A DNA stretch of 10,779 nt from Chthonomonas sp. UBA2017 (GCA_002335425.1 DDCB01000024.1:1-10779); one strand, 5' to 3'; shown: positions 1 to 6,699, counted from the first letter of the stretch. The notes: generated by a model from the sequence alone, not told the origin. Program-made: numbers and translations.

Positions 1-564
1 CAGCAACGCCTCGCGCTGCTCCTCCGGTCGAGCGTCGATCCCCGCGTAGTGCCACAGCATGGCGATGCTCACCGCCCGTCGGCAAACATTCTCTGCGAAT
101 CTCAAGTCCTCATCCCACGTCGAGTTGTCGAAACGAGGTTTTCCGGCGACTTTTGTTGCCGGATAAACCAGGTGAAATCGCACGTCAATATTCTTCGCAA
201 ATATCAGTACCATCATCGATTCCTTTGGCTCTTCCGGTACCATTCCCTCGTCGGCAATCGAAAGGAACGAAGGAAATCCCCTCCGGCTGTTTCTCCACTC
301 TGAAGGAACCTGCATTGTCGCTTTAAACCAGTCGGTTCTGGGCTTCTTGAGTAATGTGATGCTTAAGCTAGCTGTAGACTGATTCACCTGGTTCTCAAAA
401 ATGAACCTCGACGACTCACCTGTGCCATTCGGAATCAACACGTGGCGAGATCTCTCTATTCGGTACTTACTACTCGATGGTAGCATGAAGTCAACTTTTG
501 CCGGAATTTTTTGTGAAGGTTGAAGCGCTAAGGCAATTGGAAGGAAAGTTGATAAAAACATCAT
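1..564 (-). CDS. Secreted protein of unknown function, C-terminus cut by window edge
   Basis: An open frame of 188 codons runs without a stop from the ATG at 564 to the first base of the window, so the C-terminal part is missing. The start is well supported: AAGGAG (574-569) lies 4 nt upstream, and ATGA overlaps the TGA of the upstream gene, which points to translational coupling. A second ATG follows directly (561). The N-terminus, MMFLSTFLPIALALQ, reads as a short signal peptide, probably cleaved near ALA. The visible mature part is mixed beta/alpha and begins with Ser/Lys/Arg-rich sequence; a helical stretch lies near residues 155-188 (FAENVCRRAVSIAMLWHYAG). I recognise no family. Codon use is AT-richer (TTA, ATA, AAA) than in the right half of the window. 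Being coupled to a transglutaminase-like exported protein suggests a joint extracytoplasmic role, but that is inference. Confidence 0.72.
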   Translation of the reverse strand, partial: MMFLSTFLPIALALQPSQKIPAKVDFMLPSSSKYRIERSRHVLIPNGTGESSRFIFENQVNQSTASLSITLLKKPRTDWFKATMQVPSEWRNSRRGFPSFLSIADEGMVPEEPKESMMVLIFAKNIDVRFHLVYPATKVAGKPRFDNSTWDEDLRFAENVCRRAVSIAMLWHYAGIDARPEEQREALL

Positions 565-1814
565 AAAACTCCTTGAAGTGGAAAGGGGACGTCATCGACC
601 GAGCTTGGAACATGATACATAGGATGAATAGAGGGGTCAATATAGTTGAACAGGGATTCAGCAGTCGTTGCATACCTTTTCGCTACCCCAGTAAACTGCG
701 CCCCATGGCTCTTGTACCAGTGGTCCGAGTGGCTCCAACTGGCGGGCGGGTTGAAATAGTTTGACAAATCAGGAGCAAGCTTCAACGCTAGACAAGCATC
801 AAAATTCAGGTCATTCCAGAAGACTACGCCATGATTACCCCACAGAACGGTTATGTATGTCGACGGGTTATCTGAATCGCTTCCAATTGGGCAGATTTCA
901 TTTGTCACAAAGTGTCCTCCACCCTCTAGGAACCGAACCATCGATTGCCCTTGAAGACCTTGAGTCTGAAACAAGAACATGAGGTAGTTGGCGACATCAT
1001 GACAATTGCCGCTGATCCAGCCCGGCGTGCTCAGTAATTCTTCCAAAAGGAATGTATTATTCTCGATCCATTTTGCATAGTAAGGCCAACCAACGTATGC
1101 AAAACGCTCCGCGTAGTAAAGTCCAAATGTAAGATCATAGGCTACTGGATCTGCACTCAATTCTCCCCAAGCATATAAAGTAGATTCTTCCAGAAGCTCA
1201 TGCCACACTGGATTCATGTGACCAATTGGGGGCTCTAAATTAACAATGAACCGCCATTCGCGGGTCATTCCAAACCCTAGAAGGCCCGGAATACTAGAGG
1301 TGTTGATTTGGTAACCCACTCGCAAGGTCCCTGCATGAATCCAATTGTCCCAACCCGAAATCTGAAACGTCGGGGACCAGAATGTTCCGTAAGCAGGAAT
1401 GGAGACCGGCCCCGAGGCAGAAGATTGACCGTTGACCAAGAGTTGAGTGGTCGTCCCGTTCGGCATTTCAAGCTCGGCAAAGTTCAATTGAAATGTTGCG
1501 TTCCCGAGTTTTTCGGAGTTATTGAAGTGTTGAAACTTCACCGATAAGTCCCCCATGATGTCGATTGAAATCGCGGGGGCGGAGTAAGAGCCGCCCGAGG
1601 TCCAGGTAACTTCAGGATCAGGAAACATGCCTTCCACGTTTCGCATCGGATGGTTTCCAGTGAAATCGACATCCCGGGGCGTCATCGGGGGCGGAGAGGC
1701 CAGCGCATTCGACGCGCCCCAGGCCCAAACGAGAGCGAGGCCGACCTTGAACGGGACCATTCGCCCGAAGATGGGGCTCACTCGAAAAGAGACAAGCCGC
1801 TTCAGCCTAGACAT
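561..1814 (-). CDS. Exported transglutaminase-like cysteine hydrolase/transferase
   Basis: This 417-aa protein carries a signal peptide; the hydrophobic stretch VGLALVWAWGASNALA ends near residue 39. Residues 50-195 look like a beta-rich domain. The second half carries the marks of a transglutaminase-like papain fold: GNCHDVANYLMFL with Cys271 at a helix start, GGGHFVTNEI (299-306), and NHGVVFWNDLNFDACLAL with His328 and Asp339. Cys271, His328 and Asp339 are the candidate triad. In this superfamily such enzymes cleave or crosslink peptide bonds; the substrate here is unknown. The start is uncertain. The ATG at 1814 has no Shine-Dalgarno, Met19 (1760) would give a tidier signal peptide, and GAGGAG (1872-1867) sits before a TTG at 1860 that is out of frame by one base across a ten-C run. 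The gene ends in an ATGA overlap with the next secreted-protein gene. Base composition is AT-richer than in the genes to the right. Confidence 0.75.
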   Translation of the reverse strand: MSRLKRLVSFRVSPIFGRMVPFKVGLALVWAWGASNALASPPPMTPRDVDFTGNHPMRNVEGMFPDPEVTWTSGGSYSAPAISIDIMGDLSVKFQHFNNSEKLGNATFQLNFAELEMPNGTTTQLLVNGQSSASGPVSIPAYGTFWSPTFQISGWDNWIHAGTLRVGYQINTSSIPGLLGFGMTREWRFIVNLEPPIGHMNPVWHELLEESTLYAWGELSADPVAYDLTFGLYYAERFAYVGWPYYAKWIENNTFLLEELLSTPGWISGNCHDVANYLMFLFQTQGLQGQSMVRFLEGGGHFVTNEICPIGSDSDNPSTYITVLWGNHGVVFWNDLNFDACLALKLAPDLSNYFNPPASWSHSDHWYKSHGAQFTGVAKRYATTAESLFNYIDPSIHPMYHVPSSVDDVPFPLQGVL

Positions 1815-1832
1815 CTGCCCGGGCTGGGTAGC

Positions 1833-1872
1833 GGGGGGGGGGTAGAAGATGTTGATTCAAGTGGTTCTCCTC
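1833..1872 (-). promoter_or_regulatory. Leader with Shine-Dalgarno, TTG codon and ten-C homopolymer before the transglutaminase-like gene
   Basis: On the minus strand the leader reads GAGGAG (1872-1867), six bases, TTG (1860-1858), then ten consecutive C (1842-1833), then the ATG at 1814. With ten C the TTG frame closes after 17 codons at a TAG (1809-1807) that overlaps the first codons of the ATG frame. With nine C the TTG would be in frame and add 15 residues. The arrangement allows either a mini-ORF that hands ribosomes to the ATG or a slippage-switched start. What is seen is the tract and the frames; the regulatory role is inferred. A miscounted homopolymer in the assembly is an equally good explanation. 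Confidence 0.45.
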
Positions 1873-2079
1873 ACTGAACTGGATTCTTGAGACGCATCGT
1901 CCTTGATTAGACGACACAGCTCCCATTCATCTTACACCGTTTTCTCAATTTTGCCCCGAAATTTGCTGAATTCGTCAGCATTCGGCGAAAACGTCGATTC
2001 AATACACTTGATTCCGGGGCAAACAGGGCAGCGATCTTCAGATTCCCTCCGACCCCGAACTCCGGAAATCCCATGCTTC

Positions 2080-2155
2080 GAGGGGCCCATCCCCCTCATT
2101 CGACGAAATCGCATGAGGGGGCCGGGGGGAGCCCAATCGCGTTCGGGAGCCCGGC
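2080..2155 (-). terminator. Cluster of GC-rich inverted repeats, possible terminator of the PEP-CTERM gene
   Basis: A perfect 9-bp inverted repeat, CCCCCTCAT (2091-2099) and ATGAGGGGG (2113-2121), encloses a loop in which CGA/TCG can extend the stem. GAGGGG (2080-2085) can pair alternatively with CCCCTC (2092-2097). GCCGGG (2121-2126) pairs with CCCGGC (2150-2155), and the 8-mer GGGAGCCC occurs twice (2127-2134 and 2145-2152). The cluster lies 70-145 nt after the PEP-CTERM stop in the direction of transcription, which fits an RNA end. No U-run follows, so it is not a textbook intrinsic terminator and may instead stabilise mRNA 3' ends. Confidence 0.35.
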
Positions 2156-2225
2156 GGATCGGTGGACCGGTGACATCAAGATCGAACGAAATTCTGATCG
2201 CCCAAATGACTCAAGGGCCGACATC

Positions 2226-3353
2226 TCACACCGAAGGCCCCGAGGCTGGGAAGAGAGCTCCGAGTTCATCGGCTCGACGGCGGCGGAAGCGGATCAAGGA
2301 CGCCAGCCCCGCGCCGAGCAAGATCACCGACGCTGGCTCTGGAACCGGCTTCATCATGAAGTTCGTTGGGACCCCTTGGAATCTCCCGACGCCCACGATG
2401 TACCCGTTGTCGTTGATGTCAGTCGCCTGGTCCAGCTCCCAACCACTGGCCGGATCGATCAAGCTATTCAGAGTCACCGCCGGGCCGCCGTTAAACCGGA
2501 CGAATCCATGGTGTAGACCTGAGTTCTCGTTCAGGCGAGTGATCCCGACGGTGTCACCCGCCAAGTTGATTGCCCGAGGAACCAGAAACGAGTTGCCCGC
2601 GACCGGGGCAAAAGTCGACATCCCGACCTCGAAGTTGAACAAGAATCCTTGGACGACTCCTTCAGCGTTCGTAAAGTAGCCGGTGACCATCCCGGCTTCG
2701 TTGATGTCGGAGGCAAAGCTCCTGACGGCCCCGGGAATCATTGCGTGAAGGTTGACCAAGGTGTTGTTGGAGGTCCACAAAACCGCCTTGTCGTCGGACA
2801 TCCCGACGGCGGTCCCCGCAGAATTCACGCGGCGAGCCTGAGAGTCGGTGTTGGGATTCAGCGTCGGAAGCAATGTGGTCGTCCAGTCCAAGTTGAATCT
2901 CGAAGCTCGCGCCAGAGAATTCGCAGTGGTCGACCATCCAACCAATTCGCCCAGGCTGTTGATCCCCCAACCCTCGGTGCGGACATATCCCACTGGGGTG
3001 AAGTAACCGGCCGTAAAAGCAGGCTGGGACCGATATGCGCTGTTCCAACCCGAATGAAAGCCAGTCGATTGACCGGCATCGTTCAGATCGCGGACGGTCA
3101 ATGAGAGCGACCAGTTGTGATACGCACTGGTCATTCCGGTTCCTTCCGAGTAGTACCAGGCGACGTTGTTGCCGCTCGACCATGAGTTGCCAGCGACGAG
3201 ATTGCTATTATTGATGGCCATCGGCGCGCCCTGATCAGCGCCGGGCCAGTTCCCGATCTGGATGACTTCGTACGAGGGAGTGGCCTGAGAAATGGTGGCC
3301 CAGGCGAGGACCGAGCCGAGGAAAGCGATGCGAGGGTTCATGCGGATTTTCAT
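2226..3353 (-). CDS. PEP-CTERM sorted exported protein with seven HAF-type repeats
   Basis: The 375-aa protein starts at the ATG at 3353, preceded by GGAG eight bases upstream; an in-frame start at 3509 would lie upstream of the promoter and inside the regulator gene. Residues 1-24 form a signal peptide (hydrophobic core IAFLGSVLAWATISQA). The body carries seven copies of x-[ILV]-N-x-x-G-x-x-x-G near residues 46, 89, 130, 175, 216, 261 and 312, e.g. GINSLGELVG and DINDNGYIVG. This is the HAF extracellular repeat type, and seven copies suggest a beta-propeller. The C-terminus is a PEP-CTERM signal: VPEP (337-340), a hydrophobic segment (341-354) and RFRRRR (355-360). In this family an exosortase cleaves at the PEP motif and routes the protein to the surface or matrix. 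Unusually, 15 residues follow the arginine cluster. No exosortase gene lies in the window. Confidence 0.93.
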   Translation of the reverse strand: MKIRMNPRIAFLGSVLAWATISQATPSYEVIQIGNWPGADQGAPMAINNSNLVAGNSWSSGNNVAWYYSEGTGMTSAYHNWSLSLTVRDLNDAGQSTGFHSGWNSAYRSQPAFTAGYFTPVGYVRTEGWGINSLGELVGWSTTANSLARASRFNLDWTTTLLPTLNPNTDSQARRVNSAGTAVGMSDDKAVLWTSNNTLVNLHAMIPGAVRSFASDINEAGMVTGYFTNAEGVVQGFLFNFEVGMSTFAPVAGNSFLVPRAINLAGDTVGITRLNENSGLHHGFVRFNGGPAVTLNSLIDPASGWELDQATDINDNGYIVGVGRFQGVPTNFMMKPVPEPASVILLGAGLASLIRFRRRRADELGALFPASGPSV

Positions 3354-3372
3354 GTCGAGTTCTCCAGCACTT

Positions 3373-3378
3373 ATTATA
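3373..3378 (-). promoter_or_regulatory. Putative -10 box (TATAAT) of the PEP-CTERM gene
   Basis: A perfect TATAAT reads on the minus strand 19 nt before the ATG at 3353. Initiation about 7 nt downstream would give a leader of roughly 13 nt that just holds the GGAG site. No good -35 is visible at 16-18 bp. Two TCGAAAT elements lie upstream on the same strand (3428-3422 and 3412-3406), 16 bp apart, and could be activator or repressor sites. Confidence 0.45.
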
Positions 3379-3429
3379 TGCGGAAAACTAAACAAAGCCG
3401 CGTATATTTCGAAAACTCCGTATTTCGAC

Positions 3430-4050
3430 CTAGGACTTCTTGGCGCGGCGTTGGCTCTCTTGCTGACTCGGCATGAGCATGCAAGAGAAGCTGACTCGAA
3501 CCAAGTCATCTCCCGCGGGTGAAGTCGCCGGGGCAGAGGTCAAACCCCGAATCAGGTCGAGCAACTCGGCCACGGCCAGTTGGATCCGAAGCGCGCTTTC
3601 TCGGCTCAATTGTGCGTGATAAGTCCTGTAAATCAAGAAATCTTGAAAGGTCGGATCGTGCTGCATTGCCGCCAGGAACGACTCGAATTGTCGCTCGGCG
3701 AGCCGCATTTGCCCGCTAAATCGGCGCTGATACGCCTCCAATACGTCCGGAGGCTGGTTCATGAGGAGGAATCGAGTGATGAGGCCACGATGCACATAGA
3801 CGGTCTCGGTTCGAGAGCGCCTCTTTCGAGTGCCAGCCGGGATCACAAGGCCCACCTCGACGAGCTTAGCCATCTGCTCGCTCACCGATGCCGGACTCCG
3901 ATCAATGGCTTGGGCGACCTCCCGAGCCGAAAGGGCCTCGCCCGGCCCAAGCGTCGAAAAGACCTCGTTGCAGGCGGTGGAGGCCAGTGCAAGAATCTGA
4001 TCTCGATTCAGGTACTGGATCGGCACTTGGTTGGGGAAGGAGTCGGACAT
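3430..4050 (-). CDS. Winged-helix DNA-binding transcriptional regulator
   Basis: This 206-aa soluble protein has an N-terminal winged-helix domain of the ArsR/MarR-like class. SAREVAQAIDRSPASVSEQM (41-60) is the helix-turn-helix, AKLVEVGLVI completes it, and the basic stretch RKRRSRTETVYV (75-86) is the wing. Residues 90-170 are predicted helical (VLEAYQRRFSGQMRLAERQF and on) and probably dimerise or sense a ligand; no metal-binding Cys/His cluster is evident. The ATG at 4050 is preferred to the in-frame ATG at 4101 because a perfect TATAAT lies between them and the upstream one has no ribosome site. The stop is 76 bp before the PEP-CTERM gene on the same strand, and both promoters share a CGAAAT-N-CGG motif, so that gene and the regulator itself are likely targets (inference). 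Confidence 0.85.
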   Translation of the reverse strand: MSDSFPNQVPIQYLNRDQILALASTACNEVFSTLGPGEALSAREVAQAIDRSPASVSEQMAKLVEVGLVIPAGTRKRRSRTETVYVHRGLITRFLLMNQPPDVLEAYQRRFSGQMRLAERQFESFLAAMQHDPTFQDFLIYRTYHAQLSRESALRIQLAVAELLDLIRGLTSAPATSPAGDDLVRVSFSCMLMPSQQESQRRAKKS

Positions 4051-4074
4051 AGCTGGACTTTTCTCTAATTTCCG

Positions 4075-4080
4075 ATTATA
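4075..4080 (-). promoter_or_regulatory. Putative -10 box (TATAAT) of the regulator gene
   Basis: TATAAT reads on the minus strand 24 nt before the ATG at 4050. A transcript would begin near 4068. CGAAATCCGG (4092-4083) sits immediately upstream, in the -35/-10 spacer, where a bound repressor would block polymerase. The -35 region itself is poor. Confidence 0.45.
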
Positions 4081-4106
4081 CGCCGGATTTCGGTAAAGCA
4101 TGGTCC

Positions 4107-4124
4107 GGAAAGATATCTCTTTCC
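4107..4124. promoter_or_regulatory. Perfect 7-bp dyad upstream of the regulator promoter
   Basis: GGAAAGA (4107-4113) and TCTTTCC (4118-4124) form a perfect inverted repeat around TATC. It lies just upstream of where the regulator's -35 would be and about 35 nt past the GH15 stop. It could be an operator or a hairpin closing the GH15 transcript. No U-run follows on the minus strand, so an intrinsic terminator is not well supported. Confidence 0.3.
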
Positions 4125-4157
4125 TCAGTCCGGGCCGCGAGTCGCGATTTCAGAGGC

Positions 4158-6107
4158 TCAAGAAAGCCGAAGTTGGGCGGTGCGGAACGCGAGGATCGTT
4201 TGGATCAGTTCGGCATGGCTCCAAGTCAGGGGGCTGACGCTCAGCGCTTCGCCGGTGTCGGGGTGGAGTTGTTCGGGCAAGACCCCGGTCGGCGCAGCGT
4301 GACGCAAGGCCCAGCGAATCCAAGCTTCGGGCTCCACCAGGTCTGCCGCCGATTTCGCTCGGAGCAACTTCACCTGGGCGAGCCAGAGCGTGCAAATGAT
4401 CCAGGGGTTCCCCGGCACGTCGTCGCGGACCCGCCAGTAGTAATCCCCCTCATACCTCGCGACGCCGCCGGTGACCGACCCGACGATCAGGCGGCTCTCA
4501 ACGGCGGCCAGGGTCGCCCCCACCACAGGATGATCCGGCTCCAAGGCCCTGAGTAAGGCCACGCCCAAGGTCGAACTGTCCACCACCGGATCGATCCGAG
4601 GCCCGGCAGGGCTCGGCTCCAGCCGACGCCAGATCCGGCCAGACTCGGGGTCGATCATCTGCGTGAGCATCGCGCTCCGGACCTCGTCGGCGACCTCGAC
4701 ATAGCGCGACGCGCTGTCATCGCCGACGGAGCGTGCGAGTTCGGCGGCAGCCCGCATCGCCCGGATCAGGGCGCTGACGGTGAAGGCGTGGATGCCGCGC
4801 CTCTCTTCCCAAAGGTCCCAACTCGGGTGCGGGAGCCCCGATTTTGGATCGCGAAAGTCGACCAAAAAATTGGCCATCGGACGCGCAAAGTTCTCCCAGA
4901 GCGGGGTGAGGGCCTCCAAGTCTTGGCTCCGCTGGAACCAATCGCCGAGCGCGGCCAAGGTGAGAGCGCTTTCGTCTTCTTGCAACGGAATTTCAGGCTG
5001 ATTGTCAACGATCCAAGGGTGCCAGGAGGCCCCCAGCGAGCCGTCTGGAGCGTACTTGTGGAGCAGCACGGGCCGGGCCGGATCGAGAACCTGGGCGCAG
5101 AATCCGAAGAACCTCCGGGCGAGCTGGTCGTAGCCGAGGGTGCTCAGGACATTGGTCACAAACGCCCCGTCGCGGGGCCACATATACGAGTAGGTGGCGC
5201 GAGCCGTCTCCAGAATGTCGCTGTCATTTGCGGCAATGACGGCACCTTGGGCGTCGATCTGGGTGCGGATGATTCGGCAGCTGACCTTCACTGCGCTCGC
5301 GAGGTCGTCGGGGAGCCCGTCGAGGTGGGGCTCGACCCGTTGAGTCCATCCTTGCCAGTACTGATGGACATCTACCAGATGATCCAACCAAGGCCGGTAG
5401 CGAAGAGCCTCCCAGCGGTGGATGCAGTCGTCCATCCCGCTCCCACAGACCATCCAAAGCCAAGCATCCGCCGACTGCCCGGGATTCAAATCAACCCGAA
5501 GTGCCAGAGTCGAATCAACCGACCCTTGGGCGATCGGAATTCCCGCCAAGTGTCCATCTTCGGCGTCGCGCCAAGTGCCCTCAAAGTTCTTGAACCCCTT
5601 GGTGCCGGTGGTGTATTCGACAAGCCCATTCTCTCCGGCCTCACCGCCGAACAAGAACCCAAATCTGCCCTTGTAGTGAAGGATGGAGTCGCTAAACGGG
5701 TGATAAAGGGCGGTGTCGCCGACATCGTGACCACCGATGCGCAAGTCGTGGGTCGAAAAGATCTTGACGCCTAAGGCTCGCTCGGTCCGGTTTGAGAGGC
5801 TGAGCCGACGCAAAAGAACAGGTTGACTCGGAAGAACACCTTCTTCCAGGGTGAGGCTCACCCCGAGGCTGAGATTCTCGAACTGACTCAGGCCGACCAA
5901 GGCCTCCGGAGCATACGACTGTTCGACGCTCCAGCCGTCTTCGTCGAGCCACGCAAATCGTCCCTCGATCCAGAATCCGAGCCGGTTTCGATAGCCATTC
6001 AGATGGTTCGGCAATCCGACTTGGGGGTAGTAGAGGTCTCGCATCGCCCCCCGCGCGTCGTAGGTCACCAAGAGCGAGCCGTTGCCAAGAACCAGCGGTC
6101 GGGGCAT
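4158..6107 (-). CDS. Glycoside hydrolase family 15 enzyme (glucoamylase-like), cytoplasmic
   Basis: The 649-aa protein matches bacterial GH15 enzymes in length and layout: an N-terminal beta supersandwich (about 1-260) and an (alpha/alpha)6 barrel (about 270-649). Visible marks are TYSYMWPRDGAF (305-316) in the substrate pocket, the general-acid segment SWDLWEERRG (429-438, Glu434 or Glu435), and the general-base segment GVLPEQLHPDTG (608-619, Glu612), so both catalytic carboxylates are present. The family removes glucose from non-reducing ends of alpha-glucans with inversion; some members cleave trehalose or glucodextran, so the exact substrate is open. There is no signal peptide, so it should act in the cytoplasm on glycogen-derived or imported maltooligosaccharides. 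The ATG at 6107 has AGGG four bases upstream. It lies 75 bp after the stop of the 163-aa gene on the same strand and may be cotranscribed with it. Confidence 0.95.
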   Translation of the reverse strand: MPRPLVLGNGSLLVTYDARGAMRDLYYPQVGLPNHLNGYRNRLGFWIEGRFAWLDEDGWSVEQSYAPEALVGLSQFENLSLGVSLTLEEGVLPSQPVLLRRLSLSNRTERALGVKIFSTHDLRIGGHDVGDTALYHPFSDSILHYKGRFGFLFGGEAGENGLVEYTTGTKGFKNFEGTWRDAEDGHLAGIPIAQGSVDSTLALRVDLNPGQSADAWLWMVCGSGMDDCIHRWEALRYRPWLDHLVDVHQYWQGWTQRVEPHLDGLPDDLASAVKVSCRIIRTQIDAQGAVIAANDSDILETARATYSYMWPRDGAFVTNVLSTLGYDQLARRFFGFCAQVLDPARPVLLHKYAPDGSLGASWHPWIVDNQPEIPLQEDESALTLAALGDWFQRSQDLEALTPLWENFARPMANFLVDFRDPKSGLPHPSWDLWEERRGIHAFTVSALIRAMRAAAELARSVGDDSASRYVEVADEVRSAMLTQMIDPESGRIWRRLEPSPAGPRIDPVVDSSTLGVALLRALEPDHPVVGATLAAVESRLIVGSVTGGVARYEGDYYWRVRDDVPGNPWIICTLWLAQVKLLRAKSAADLVEPEAWIRWALRHAAPTGVLPEQLHPDTGEALSVSPLTWSHAELIQTILAFRTAQLRLS

Positions 6108-6182
6108 AGAGCCCTATTGTGGCTTGGAAAGCCGAGATTTCGGGAAGGAGAACCTGGTGTTGGCCCGTGAAAAGTCCCGAGC

Positions 6183-6674
6183 TTAGAGCTTTCTTTCAAG
6201 AAACCGGGTGATTTCGTCGGGGCTGATCACGGCGACGTTGGGATGGGCCAGCCGCAAGAACTCCTCATAACTGACTTCGGGAAGCTCCCCGGTCTCGCGA
6301 AATTCGTCATAAAGTGCCCGGAGGACTTCGGCGGGATTGGGTTCCTGAGGAAAAGCGTCCATCCAAACGCCCGGCTTGTTTTCTTGGGTGCGATAGGCGA
6401 TGGCGGCGACAAACCCGAGCGCCGGCGGTGTGTCATCGAGCTCAAAAGACTCCAAGAGCCAAGTGCCGTGGGTCACCTTCATGCCTTGGGATTCAAGAAG
6501 TCGGCTGGTTTCGGCGAGGCTCAATGGGGCTTGGGCGGCGATCATGAGGTCTCGCTCGGGGCTGGCGGCGGTGGCTAAAGTTCGACGACCCAAAGGGGCA
6601 ACATAGGCTTCGTGGTGGTTCAATCTAGCTTTGACTTCGTCGGCAAAACTCCCGATCTCGATTCGCAAAACCAT
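6183..6674 (-). CDS. Conserved-looking hypothetical protein, 163 aa
   Basis: I do not recognise this protein. It starts at an ATG with a good ribosome site (GAGGAA, 6684-6679, four bases upstream). It has no signal peptide or membrane segment and is acidic. The sequence alternates predicted helices and strands: an N-terminal VLRIEIGSFADEVKARL, a central FVAAIAYRTQ that reads as a buried strand, and an acidic helical C-terminal half (EVLRALYDEFRETGELP, then SPDEITRFLERKL). Its start faces the pyruvate kinase gene across 32 bp and its stop is 75 bp before the GH15 gene, so it probably leads a two-gene unit with that enzyme. Nothing in the sequence ties it to carbohydrate metabolism directly. 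Confidence 0.8.
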   Translation of the reverse strand: MVLRIEIGSFADEVKARLNHHEAYVAPLGRRTLATAASPERDLMIAAQAPLSLAETSRLLESQGMKVTHGTWLLESFELDDTPPALGFVAAIAYRTQENKPGVWMDAFPQEPNPAEVLRALYDEFRETGELPEVSYEEFLRLAHPNVAVISPDEITRFLERKL

Positions 6675-6693
6675 GTTCTTCCTCAGGATAACC

Positions 6694-6699
6694 CATAAT
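6694..6699 (+). promoter_or_regulatory. Putative -10 box (CATAAT) of pyk, implying a leaderless mRNA
   Basis: CATAAT lies with only seven bases (6700-6706) between it and the GTG start of pyruvate kinase. Transcription would start at or one base before the GTG. No Shine-Dalgarno is present before the GTG, which fits a leaderless message. The -35 region would fall inside the first codons of the divergent gene and is weak. Confidence 0.4.

Larger units (their letters stand above)
1815..2225. other. Gene-free stretch between the PEP-CTERM gene and the transglutaminase-like gene
   Basis: I see no credible gene in these 411 bp: the short frames lack ribosome sites and family-like sequence. It contains the ten-G run and leader described separately, a 6-bp hairpin TGCTGA-ATTCG-TCAGCA (1964-1980), and a GC-rich cluster of inverted repeats at 2080-2155. 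A promoter for the transglutaminase-like gene should be here on the minus strand. Only weak candidates are visible, such as TAAGAT within the stretch around 1931-1936, without a good -35. Confidence 0.5.

Noticed and set aside
1932..2114. 60-codon minus-strand frame with a CPVCPGIKC cysteine pattern in the gene-free stretch
   Set aside because: The CxxC pattern briefly suggested a small zinc protein, but there is no ribosome site, its start lies inside an inverted repeat, and the rest is low-quality sequence.
1903..2679. 258-codon plus-strand frame crossing the gene-free stretch into the PEP-CTERM gene
   Set aside because: It has no ribosome site, is Arg/Pro/Ser-rich without recognisable domains, and runs across the end of a well-supported minus-strand gene.
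3354..3509. 52-codon N-terminal extension of the PEP-CTERM protein
   Set aside because: It would overlap the end of the regulator gene, include the TATAAT promoter, and place the signal peptide internally.
4788..5774. 328-codon plus-strand frame opposite the GH15 gene
   Set aside because: It is antisense to a complete GH15 enzyme with both catalytic glutamates, so it is a compositional shadow.
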